From the NCBI RefSeq assembly GCF_016097555.1, contig NC_054702.1, positions 108,048,227 through 108,112,226 on the forward strand: DNA of 64,000 bases, written 5' to 3'. Position 1 is the first letter of the stretch. Every line of letters starts with the position of its first letter. Both the position numbers and the translations under genes were made by a program. This document shows, one piece after another, positions 25,601 to 33,796 of the stretch. Below the pieces are notes generated by a model, which saw nothing but the letters and a program-made list of their open reading frames with translations, did no database searches and was not told the origin of the DNA. The stretch is from Gigantopelta aegis. Lineage: Eukaryota > Mollusca > Gastropoda > Neomphalida > Peltospiridae.

Positions 25601-25724
25601 TTGAAAATGTCACCTGAACTTGATGAACACTTGCGCACCAGTTAATTAATGTTCTGCGATATTCCGTAACTTACCCCTTTTTTCCCTTTCCTTTCCCTTT
25701 GCCCTTCTTCGCTTTTTTCGGCAT
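10153..25724 (-). CDS. BBOF1: Basal body-orientation factor 1 (BBOF1/CCDC176), complete, 11 exons
   Basis: Eleven minus-strand exons join in frame to 521 residues; human BBOF1 is about the same length from memory. The product is a coiled-coil protein of motile cilia, placed at basal bodies and reported to help align them. The sequence shows a Lys/Gly-rich start (MPKKAKKGKGKGKGKKG), long heptad-rich helices, and blocks I recognise from the vertebrate protein: VKEFRRKRGQMQKEL, NYHMKEGEMLKNE, NDLMIQEKVIQTKQQ, ENEASKVEIRQLQ, MSRVKRLAKNILDQRTELE and FFLDSLEQVK, then a C-terminal GKGEYPKIRTF and LEQKERVLRYLFAKMNG. Exons, 5' to 3': 25724-25675, 24829-24713, 23597-23474, 21057-20848, 20324-20244, 20049-19979, 19657-19444, 18400-18129, 13698-13546, 11184-11029, 10270-10153. 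It is divergent from ENTPD and convergent with SLC29. Confidence 0.9.
11029..11184 (-). CDS. BBOF1: BBOF1 exon 10
   Basis: Acceptor actag, donor gtaagt. Encodes VDISDLTLEQKERVLRYLFA followed by KMNG. Reading through would give GAG TAA, but the donor is perfect and a tail exon in phase exists downstream. Confidence 0.85.
12180..12700. repeat. Possible degenerate inverted-repeat element in BBOF1 intron
   Basis: 'cacaagtgtattttaatatg' at about 12233 is mirrored by 'acatattaaaaaacacgagt' about 100 bp later. 'tatcctataacac' recurs inverted near 12683. Ends cannot be fixed. Confidence 0.3.
13546..13698 (-). CDS. BBOF1: BBOF1 exon 9
   Basis: Acceptor ttccag, donor gtgagt. Encodes QVAYHHRMLAAHAGKGEYPK followed by IRTF. 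The AGK-EYPK-RTF block matches BBOF1. Confidence 0.85.
14361..14957. mobile_element. Tc1/mariner-like inverted-repeat element, 597 bp, TA flanks
   Basis: Left end CTGAACAAAATAAGAAACTT; reverse complement of the right end CTGAACAAAAAAGAGAAACT. TA dinucleotides flank both ends. TA target sites belong to Tc1/mariner transposons. Internal sequence has short antisense frames that look like transposase debris but no intact DDE core. Confidence 0.75.
15467..15685. mobile_element. Small palindromic element with three 53-bp internal repeats
   Basis: Ends 'agggccccgatttt' and an inverted 'aaaaaggggccccgat'. Inside, 15493-15655 holds three head-to-tail 53-bp units of the type 'taagatcactttatgtgcat'. 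Likely a non-autonomous foldback element. Confidence 0.6.
15980..16006. repeat. (TA)n microsatellite
   Basis: Uninterrupted TA dinucleotides in a BBOF1 intron. Confidence 0.9.
16556..16872 (+). repeat. tRNA-headed SINE, divergent copy
   Basis: Begins 'tgcagctcagtggtagagga' (box A-like), with 'cgcaggattgattgcc' as box B remnant, and 'gggaaagtgcatgttaaaga' in the body. The tail resembles family B, so this may be a mosaic. Confidence 0.6.
17386..17556. mobile_element. Miniature hAT-like element, 171 bp
   Basis: Perfect 14-bp terminal inverted repeat CAGGGCCGTACCCT. The 5-bp sequence gtgtt is repeated on both sides. It contains a 20-base G tract. The CAGGG termini resemble hAT ends, but hAT normally duplicates 8 bp, so the superfamily is tentative. 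Confidence 0.65.
18129..18400 (-). CDS. BBOF1: BBOF1 exon 8
   Basis: Acceptor attaaag, donor gtgagt. Contains ENEASKVEIRQLQRVIEMKS and MSRVKRLAKNILDQRTELER. Reading straight through the donor gives CAG TGA; because a consensus gtgagt starts at that G and the next exon continues in phase, I treat it as a splice site, not a stop. Confidence 0.88.
18485..18645 (+). repeat. Fragment of repeat family D
   Basis: 'ctccatgaaagtcaaccttg', 'tatcttgaggtattgcaaaa' and a cagactgac stretch match the central part of the element at 58985-59674. Confidence 0.55.
19444..19657 (-). CDS. BBOF1: BBOF1 exon 7
   Basis: Acceptor ttttcag, donor gtgag. Contains ALNYHMKEGEMLKNEVKKLQ and NDLMIQEKVIQTKQQKE, both close to vertebrate BBOF1 as I remember it. 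Confidence 0.88.
19979..20049 (-). CDS. BBOF1: BBOF1 exon 6
   Basis: Acceptor tttcag, donor gtaag. Encodes MRLQQEANQKIAELAQKAHT and leaves two bases of an Ala codon. Confidence 0.85.
20244..20324 (-). CDS. BBOF1: BBOF1 exon 5
   Basis: 27 codons, phase 0, acceptor tttttag, donor gtaat. Encodes a coiled-coil segment ending TLTQMEQKFFEEK. Confidence 0.85.
20635..20829. repeat. Repeat family D fragment next to BBOF1 exon 4
   Basis: 'atgccttttttcataatatg' at one side and 'ggaggatgggatggactata' at the other match the element at 53728-53943 and the ends of 58985-59674. It ends about 18 bp from the exon 4 donor. Confidence 0.6.
20848..21057 (-). CDS. BBOF1: BBOF1 exon 4
   Basis: Exactly 70 codons, phase 0 at both ends, donor gtttgt. 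Contains KLVKEFRRKRGQMQKELDE, one of the most diagnostic blocks. A repeat of family D ends about 18 bp inside the following intron. Confidence 0.88.
21473..22447. mobile_element. pogo/Tigger-like inverted-repeat element, 975 bp, TA flanks
   Basis: Left end CACAGTAGAATCTCATTGGC; the reverse complement of the right end starts identically. TA lies on both sides, within (TA)n. Subterminal DNA is rich in TTCGA-C/A-C motifs in both orientations. TA targets and CAGTAGAATCTC-like termini suggest the pogo branch of Tc1/mariner. No intact transposase. Confidence 0.7.
22632..22694. repeat. 63-base A tract
   Basis: Uninterrupted A homopolymer after 'gacatctcaccctt'. It creates artificial poly-Phe frames on the minus strand. 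Confidence 0.95.
23155..23440. repeat. Degenerate minisatellite of 'tataatcatgatattcaacca' type
   Basis: Variants of 'atcatgatattcaaccaa' recur roughly every 40 bp just downstream (in gene sense) of BBOF1 exon 3. Confidence 0.7.
23474..23597 (-). CDS. BBOF1: BBOF1 exon 3
   Basis: Acceptor atcacag, donor gtgagt. Encodes a coiled-coil segment with DALQTQMINTEQDTIDVITY; the 'D-(V/I)-(V/I)T-L' run matches the vertebrate protein as I remember it. Confidence 0.87.
24475..24532 (+). repeat. Fragment of repeat family F
   Basis: 'cgtgcacattcagagcaagc' through 'cacgcctgtcttgggcacaa' and 'gagccggcctc' match the elements starting at 36008 and 61761. Confidence 0.7.
24713..24829 (-). CDS. BBOF1: BBOF1 exon 2
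   Basis: Acceptor ttaacag, donor gtagg. Encodes a KKGAKKSKKAE tract followed by LFAIAAANSKVWETRLGISE, the first helix. Confidence 0.85.
24943..24978. repeat. (AATG)n microsatellite
   Basis: Uninterrupted aatg tetranucleotides in the first large BBOF1 intron. Confidence 0.95.
25020..25240 (+). repeat. Repeat family C, single arm
   Basis: 'ggatatgttttatttactgt', 'acgaagccaaaacaag' and 'gcgaaaagtgactgcc' match the arms at 5405-6070. Confidence 0.6.
25675..25724 (-). CDS. BBOF1: BBOF1 exon 1 with start codon
   Basis: ATG at 25724 opens MPKKAKKGKGKGKGKK and two bases of a Gly codon before donor gtaag. The basic low-complexity start is typical of this protein. Confidence 0.85.
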
Positions 25725-25803
25725 CTTGCTTAATTTATGACCTTCTAACGACTGAAATTACAAGTGCACACTGTTTCGAACGACTTTTCCTTGGCACGCC
25801 ATG

Positions 25804-25833
25804 GCCGCCATTTGTTTACATTGTCATGGAGAT
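25804..25833 (-). promoter_or_regulatory. BBOF1 promoter cluster: YY1-like, forkhead-like and X-box-like motifs
   Basis: About 80-110 bp upstream of the BBOF1 ATG three motifs adjoin: GCCGCCAT (YY1-like), TGTTTAC (forkhead/FOXJ1-like) and ATTGTCATGGAGAT, which fits the X-box pattern RYYRYY-N2-RRNRAC with one mismatch at the last base. RFX and FOXJ1 are known regulators of motile-cilium genes. The motif hits are seen directly; their use is inferred. Confidence 0.45.
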
Positions 25834-26039
25834 TGTGTAAGAGGCGAGCAGCGTAGTATTGTCGATTCCGGTGGCCTTCTCTGACACCGAAATCTGACGA
25901 AGGCAGGTTTGTGTTCAGTAAGATTGAGCAGAAAAAACGTTTGCTAGACTGGTTTATGCGCTTCACATTAAAATAAAATTCCAAATGACCACATCGGGGA
26001 CCAGTCATATTTTTTTTGTGCGAACGTTAGCGTCGCTCT

Positions 26040-26153
26040 CTGGCGCTGAACACGAAGTTGGTTTTTGTGGAAATTCTAGCCTCGTTTTTAATTCACGGAC
26101 TGTTCCGAGTGTAATGACGAATATTGTCGAACTGTTTTGGAATGGTTAAAAAG
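26040..26153 (+). other. Possible non-coding first exon of ENTPD
   Basis: The coding exon of ENTPD is preceded by an acceptor at 30618, implying an upstream exon. A good donor AAAAAG/GTAAAC at 26153/26154 sits about 430 bp from the BBOF1 start, where a divergent promoter is expected. The exon start is a guess. Confidence 0.25.
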
Positions 26154-26754
26154 GTAAACGTGTAACTTTTTATTTCACATGCTGAAACTATGACATTGCA
26201 AAATTTCATAAGCGTAAGTAATGTAGCATAGTTAATATTGATGCACTAATTTAATGCCTGTGATTGATTGTGTATAGTTAAATTTTTGTATAGTCATGAT
26301 AAAATCGTCTGTCACATTCAAAACTTTGTGTCATGTAACTTGTGAGCAAAAATTAATTTTAACATGTTAAAGGTACTTGGTCCAATTACAACAGTATATG
26401 CAATATAGTATAGCCAGAGGACTCAGTCGTTGGAGAGATGACAATCATTTGGGACAGTTATAATCGCTTTCTGCCAAACTATAAGGAAGACATTGCCACC
26501 CTAATACAACAATTTAATCCTATAATGACGACAGGCTATGTAGTATGTTTAATGTTAGCTCATTTGTTTACATCAGACCAACCCTAGAGGACACTCAATA
26601 TAGATGCTAAATAGCCAACCTTTACATTTATTAATTTTTGAGTTTGCTGAAAAAAACCCTGCCGATACCCACTTTCAACAATATTTTGGTTAAATATGTA
26701 GGTGCAGTCAGGTTTCTTCATGTGTGTATTAAGATCAGCGACAGTCACTTTTCG

Positions 26755-27152
26755 GTGGAGTCTCCACAAGTACTCGGGCACGGGCCGAGTCTAGCACTAC
26801 TCGAGTTCGTTCACAGGACTCAGAGTACCCGTGCAAGGAAGAGCACTCTTATTTAATTATATTTATTTACGTCATTCTGCCATATTATGCTTGCTGCCAA
26901 AACTTTACATTATAGGGCTATGAGACATGGAGGGAAAAGAAAAGCCGAATGTGACAGTATGGAATGCAATATAATGGGCCATTGTATCAATGGCTTGATT
27001 TGGCATCCATGTTTAGTGCTGGAATTAAGATGCATAATGCTAGCTTACTTTATTCCATAGTCTTATTATTATCCAGTGTCAGGTACTTGGGTTCGGGTCG
27101 AGTTTGACCCGTATGTACTCGAATCCAATATTTTGGACTCATGGAGGCCCTA
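26755..27152. repeat. Possible inverted-repeat element rich in 'actcg' motifs
   Basis: 'agtactcgggcacgggccga' and, about 300 bp on, 'ttgggttcgggtcgagtttg' and 'gtactcgaatcc' form imperfect inverted blocks. Ends are not resolved. Confidence 0.3.
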
Positions 27153-27179
27153 CTTTTTGCACCCTTATTTTGGCTTTTA

Positions 27180-27720
27180 CATAATAAATATAACATATCC
27201 AATGGTAATTGTTTGATATGCTATAGGCCTATGGTACTTTTTTTTTTTTTTCATCTTTTAAAATTTACACTTAATATTTTTCCAGAATTATGAAACATAC
27301 CAACCTGTAAACAGTATCATCTACTTGTTATAGAATTTTGACAGGGGTCGAGATTAGTAGACCAGTTTTTATTTTAATGTGCTAAAGCATTGTAATAATA
27401 CAGCTAATTTTGAATTTGAATGACATCAGTATTGCAATGACTTCACTTTACATCTCCTATGTACAATAACATTAAACTGGGTACATGACGTTTCCATTTT
27501 CAGAATGCTGGAAAAATTCCAATGCAAAATTGCTATTAAATTTTTTTTGTTTGAACATTACTAATTCACCTGGACGTGTTCAAGAAAATCTTGTAATTAA
27601 AAGATTGTACCTTTTACGTAATTTGGATTTCAAGTGAAATTACGGTGAGATATGCTATATTGTGTACAAAGCCAAAACAAGGGTGCGAAAAATTACTTGT
27701 TATCGACCTTAGTGATTAGC
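27180..27720. repeat. Foldback repeat, family C
   Basis: A minus-oriented arm (27180-27350, with 'ataacatatccaatggtaat' and 'ccaacctgtaaacagtatca') faces a plus arm ending 'aagccaaaacaagggtgcga'. Confidence 0.55.
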
Positions 27721-28127
27721 TTGAAATATTTGTCATTAGTGAACTCAAATATCATCAATGTAAAGATATTTGACTTAAAAAATTGAATTATTTTTATGTA
27801 AAATTTACACGTATAATAAGGGAACAAATTCCAGAGATTGCTACATAGTTCTAAAATGTTAAGTAGTAATTAGTAATCAGTTTTCATATTGATTAGCAGT
27901 GTCACTAATAAAAAAAAATTGAATGTTAATATAATGATCAGGGCATCAAAATCGAGGCAATAAATGTGTCTAAAATGCATATGCCCAAAATAATCATGCT
28001 CAAATTAAGTACAGACATGCTGACCTTAAAATATTTCACCTCAAAACCACTGAAATGTTAAGTTTAATTAAATTAAAATAACTTAAAATGTATTTCTGAA
28101 CATAGACAACCCTACAGCAGCTGTTAA

Positions 28128-28480
28128 AGGGACATTCCTGAGTTTGCTGCATTGTAAGATGTTTCCAACTAATAAAATAGTTCTACGATTAAACGTGCAT
28201 ATTAAATATATTTTACTGTTTAGAATATCAGTGTGTGTATATTCTGGTCGTCTTAATATTTGTAAGAAGCGCAAATTGGATTTTGTCCAAAAACAAATAT
28301 TTTAGTAAATAAAATGAAATTTAACCTAGTACAAATATTAGAACGACCAGAAACACGTTTAATATACAGCCACTAATATTTTATGCAAATGCATATCTTT
28401 GATATTTAATTACAATCGTTCAAAAGTCTCTGTTAGTCGATAACATCTTTAAAAATTGCAACAAACTCAGGTATGTCCCT
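28128..28480. mobile_element. TTAA-flanked inverted-repeat MITE, 353 bp, AGGGACA type
   Basis: TTAA at 28124-28127 and 28481-28484. Left end AGGGACATTCCTGAGTTTGC; reverse complement of the right end AGGGACATACCTGAGTTTGT. The two arms are similar over well over 100 bp, so the element can fold into one long hairpin. It is likely a piggyBac-type non-autonomous element related to 1905-2684. Confidence 0.8.
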
Positions 28481-28849
28481 TTAATGACAGTACTGAACTA
28501 AACCGACCTTCCTGCAGTCTGTAAAGACAAAAGTCCCAGTTGTGCCCAAATTAGTGACATCTAAAGCCCTGAATGATCCATGATCATGATATTTGTTGGA
28601 TATTTGCATGCACCATTTTAAATTGATCTCTGAGCTGATAATTATTTCATAAATGAAATTTTTTGGGGGGTAGGTCACCCAGTGCTGTCCCACCCTATTG
28701 GCTCCAAACTGCATCCTCCTGCATCTCTGTCACATTTTTAGTATCAATATTCCAGTCAGAATGGCTTACCATCCTATCTGTCTCATACACCGTAACACCT
28801 CTGAAATGTATTTAGAGCAATGTGGAATTAAAATATAACATAATCATTA

Positions 28850-29874
28850 CAGTGTTCTCCAACTTTTATGCGACCAGGTTGGCGGACATGTGAGGCTTTG
28901 GGCCTCACAAACGAGTGGTCGAAGTCCACGAGCGGGGGGGGGGGGGGGGGGGGGGTGAGCTCGTGAAGGGTTCGCTCCCTCTCGCACCGGAAAATTTTGT
29001 GAATCTTAAGTCACAAAAAGTGCTTTTTTCTGGCATTTAATAGTTGATTTAAATAAAGTTAACCATAATCTATCTCATGATCTGCGGCACCGGTCATGCT
29101 GAAGTAGTAGGGCCTAGATGATCATAGGCCTAAATGTGTGCGGCCAGTGGGCTAATCTCACCCGAAATTTTTTGAAAATAAAAGCTCATATAGATGAGAT
29201 TTCCTGGCATCTGGGGAAAGTATTTTGCCGTCTTTCATTGCATAAAATATTATTCTCGATTTATGGTTTTCAACATGCCAACAGCCAGCAATAGACAATT
29301 CCCCTGCATGAAATTTGCCCGGACCCTTGTCAATTACTCGCAAGGACTAAGATTTACTAAAAATCATAATATGCAAATTGCCAATGATGAAGTGACGGGC
29401 GGCTGTCTGTCAAAAATTACCGCTCGCTGATTGGATTAGAGGAGCCAAGCTGTTGAGAGGCAATCTACGTTGCACCGCTGAGATTGTGCCGCTTGTATTA
29501 ATGACTCCCGCTTTATCACTGCTGGATATTGGGGAGGCCCGGTTTTAATTTTGTTCGACACGTGGACATTTTGCGACCGGTATATCAGTGATTTTACCAC
29601 CTGAAATTTTTAGCAGGGATCCAATCAGATTCGTTCTTACAAATGTGTTGAATTAGAATATTATTATTATATACTCCAAGTCCAAGTACAGGCTAAATAT
29701 AGCGATAGGTGAATAGAACTGACGGAAGTTGTTTTTCGTCATAGCGGACTGATTTTCGACTTAGCGGCATTTTTTATCAGCTTGGCGGACCTGTCTGCGA
29801 AAATCTTCAGCTTGGCGGCACAAATTCTCAGCTTGGCGGGTGTACAAGCCGCTTACTGGGGTTGGAGAACACTG
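28850..29874. mobile_element. hAT-like element, 1025 bp, 8-bp target duplication
   Basis: Ends CAGTGTTCTCCAAC and inverted GTTGGAGAACACTG (14-bp perfect). Flanks aatcatta (842-849 of the 28-kb block) and aatcataa match at 7 of 8 bases, the length hAT transposase makes. The interior holds a long G tract and repeats of 'cagcttggcgg'. No intact transposase frame. Confidence 0.75.
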
Positions 29875-30618
29875 AATCATAAGCTAAATAGCAGATGTCC
29901 ATGCATCTGTCTTTTGAAATTGATCTGCAATAACTATTTCATTTGCTTGAGTTAAAAAAAAAAGAGACTGCTTTTCACTTTTCTCAGATGGCTATTTTAA
30001 GCCCTGTATATAATTTTTATTGTTGCCCAGTGGACTGAAGTAACCAGCCTTTGCACAGTGTTAAATAAATCTGTTTGGTTCCCTGGGACTAGACAATATT
30101 TAAATACAGATGACATCGTAACTTATGTTTTACCATGACTGGGGTTATAACTTATGTTTTCCAGAATTCTGTTGAAATAGATATTCCCTCAAGTTGCCAT
30201 GTCACTTTTTATCATTGTTTTAAAAATATTTAAACAAATTAATATTTTCAACTTAATATTTATTGTTACGTTGTTACATTTTTATGTCGTTGCATAATGT
30301 GGACTATATTATTCTGCATATGATTAAATGAGTTTGTACTTTAAGTGTTTATGGATCATTCTAGAATAAACAAACCATATATTACAAAATTAATGTTTTG
30401 TTTCTGTAATTAAATGTGCAAGAAAAAGAATCAATGACCATTGTGAGATGTAGAGTAGGCAATTCCAACCCTTGGGTCAAAATGTATTTGTAAGGACCTC
30501 AGAAAACCTCGGTCCTCACAAAAACATTTTGTCCCTCAGGTTGGAATTGACTTATCTACACCTCACATTGGTGATAGATTCTATTAATGTGTCTTACATT
30601 TGATATTTATATTTTCAG

Positions 30619-30684
30619 GATATGAACCACATTGTGTAGTAAAAACCATGTTAGTTGGGTGACCCTTTATAACTACATTTAACT
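30619..30684 (+). other. 5' UTR part of the first coding ENTPD exon
   Basis: tattttcag at 30610-30618 is a strong acceptor. The following 66 bases contain short upstream ATGs, two with early stops. An in-frame TAA at 30670 shows that coding cannot start further upstream in this frame. Confidence 0.5.
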
Positions 30685-31003
30685 ATGGTGATGTCTACCC
30701 GTCGACGCTGTCGCTTTCTTGACCTGACACATCTTTGTTCATGTCTTTATCTAACCATGTTAGCTACATGTTCACTGCTGTCGTGTGTGGTGTATATATT
30801 CTATGGAATATCTTCATCAGCATCAGTGTTGGCAACATCCACAGCAACAGCATCACTCGAATCAGCATCGTTCAAGGATCATGGTAGATATGTTCACTTG
30901 ATGTGCAGCATGAGCAATATCACAAGGGTGCAGTATGTAGCTGTTATTGATGCTGGGAGTACTGGATCCCGTATTCATGTCTATCAGTTTGAAAAGGATG
31001 ACG
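30685..31003 (+). CDS. ENTPD5: ENTPD exon 1 (signal anchor and ACR1)
   Basis: First ATG after an in-frame stop; donor gtgagt. A second ATG two codons on would serve equally well. Encodes a basic start, a hydrophobic segment, a Ser/Thr/Ala-rich stalk and the phosphate-binding motif DAGSTGSRIHVYQF. Confidence 0.88.
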
Positions 31004-33754
31004 GTGAGTTAATAAATTAAAAAAATATGTTTAGTAATTAATATTTAATGACTAACTGCAATCCTGAATAGTGAATGATATGTCTGAACTGGTGGTCATT
31101 TTCTTTGTTTAATGCATGAACTACTATCCTGAACTGTTTACCGTGTTAAGTATTAAAACATATAACATCAATAAAACTGAAATTATTGTGCGAATAGATT
31201 AAATACTAGTATATGTAGGCTGGCATTGGATGATGCCAGCATTTAGGGGAGGAGCAGTTATATATTAATTGTCTTCATCTGGGGAGAGGAGTGTAATATA
31301 AGACTCCATTATATGTGGTCATGTGGGATAGAAAAAGTCCCATGGTTGAAATTTTCACCACTGAGTGTGTACTTTGTCTATCCCATATGACTGCATATGA
31401 TGGAGTCTTTTTCTCTCATTCATTCATTCAGTAAATAAACCATTATTTTACATGAACAGACAAAGATGGCCGAACAAGTAACTTTTTTTTGGACCATGTT
31501 GTCATAAATTAACTGCACTATCATATTATTTGCTGTGTTTGTTTCATGTGTTAAATACAATTTAACACTATAAATTAACAACATAGCTTTTATAATGAAG
31601 GTTTTAATAACAAAATATTAATTTAAAACTGTGTCTAATGACCTGACGTCACCATCTCACATTAATATGTCATATATTACCAACAACGTCATGTTAAATG
31701 CAAGTGCATGATATACCATGTAAGATGGAAAATTCTTACATAGCTTTGTTTCATGGGGTAGCTCTGTCCTATATACCAGAGGAAGAGAGAATACATAGTC
31801 TTAAAAATTGAAGGAGTCAACTTAAAAAACTAAAAGTGCAATACCAAAAATCTAATAATTTTCTGAGGTTTTTTCAGATGTGTTTTATCATCAATAAATC
31901 ATAAGAATGTGTATTACTGGTTAAATTAAATCAATACATTTTCTTCTTACTTTTGAGGAACTTTGTCAAACTGACTTGTTATTTATATGTTAAGATATGT
32001 TTTTACTCCATTAGCAGATGGTTCCTTCAGGTTTCAGTTGGAAATATATTTTGAAGTGTCACCTGGTTTATCAGCGTATGCTTTTACTCCAACCAAGGTG
32101 AGTATGGTATACTGTTTAGAAACACCTGTAGACTAATCTATATCTTTCTGACATGTGGTTCACCATTTATACCACATTGTGGTACACAACTATTACCAGG
32201 TGTGGGGGGGGTTTTAAACCATAAAAGCACTTTAATACCTATTTTCGTTAATAACATTTCTACTATAGTCCAGAGAATATGTGCACAAAAATGACCGAAT
32301 CGTGCACTTCTTGATAAAAGAATGAAAGTTGGCACACTCATACTAGACATCATAGAGAACATTTTAAAGATTGGAGGCATTCTCAGTATGCCCTGTGGTG
32401 GCCATGGTCGCCATTTTCCAAGATGGCCACTGGATATTTCTTAATATTATAACATGTACAAATTAGCCCAGAATACTATTTTGAGCCATTTTAATTTTAC
32501 ATATGCCCTCAAAATGTTTTTATTAGGCTACAAGAAGGATATCAAACCTAATATTTGGTGGCCATTGTGATATTTAGGGGTAATTGTAGGTTCAAAACCA
32601 TGAAAAGTTGACCTGAAAAATAACATTTTATCCATTACCTTTAAAGTGGATCCTATATAAAACTGTATTTATCTTAAAAAAACAATTTATGTATTATTAG
32701 GGGACTCTAAAAGATGAAACAAACATGAGTGTAGACTTAATGTACCCATTCTGTAAAGGTTTTTGCCACACCCTTTTTTGCATAACCGCCATTGCACATG
32801 TCAGTACTTATTCATAGTTTATTAAGTATACATGTAGATAACATATGTATACATCTGTAGAAATATTATTGCTTGTTACCTTTTTTGGTCACCATGTGCA
32901 TCAGGAAAGTTAATATAGGGCCAACCATACAACGCCCCACATGGACCAGTGATGTCATAATCCAAAATGGTTATCTTCAATCACATTTTGTATACATTAT
33001 TCTTATGTACATTATGTATTTTTTTATTTAACACATTGCAATAGATTATGAGTTATTTTAATTTTTAATACCTAATTAGGACATCAAATAACTCAGTTTA
33101 AGATGATTAAAAAAGTTGATCCCAATTTTGGGTCCAGGAGATCGATTTTGTGATCACATTCAAGACCACCAAGTAATCAGTCATTATTCTGAATTTTATT
33201 ACTTGAAACTGCAATTAAGGATGTATGACATGAATTCGAAATCATGTGCCCTTTATGAGAGCTGATAAAATTAATTAAATACATATGTACATTGTACACT
33301 ATACCTAACATCAAGGAGTAATAAATTATGATCTAACTGTGCCAGTCTGAAATTTGGAAGTTTTGAAAAAGACTTGCTCTGTATATTAAATAATGGCCAT
33401 GAATTCACCCCCAAATTGATTATGTATTCATAATTTTAATTCTTCATTATTAAACATTAACATTTATAATAATGAATATAAAAAATCGATGCCTTCAGAT
33501 TTAAGTGAGTTCACAAAATTACTCTTTCGATATATTAATTGATTGGTTTGATTGCCTAACATTTTGAAGACGACTTCTTTATTTTCCCATTAGGACATTA
33601 TTTTTACTGTTGGCACTAGTTGGGTAACAGCAGTATAATCGATTAGTGAAATACAATGCAGGCCTTCTAGAATACGGTGGCCCGATGCCCGAGGCCAGTG
33701 TTTTTTGGATTCGGGCCAGTAAAAAAGTTACTTTGTGCAATCCCGATGGCAAGT

Positions 33755-33796
<42 letters not shown>

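Larger units (their letters stand above)
25725..30618. other. Shared upstream interval of the divergent BBOF1 / ENTPD pair
   Basis: No supported protein exon. The BBOF1-proximal 400 bp are the least repetitive and probably contain both promoters. The rest holds repeats: 26755-27152, 27180-27720, 28128-28480 and 28850-29874. Confidence 0.65.

Noticed and set aside
25745..26008. 87-residue minus-strand frame just upstream of BBOF1
   Set aside because: It overlaps the promoter motifs and stops before the BBOF1 start; composition is not protein-like. It could at most be an upstream ORF.
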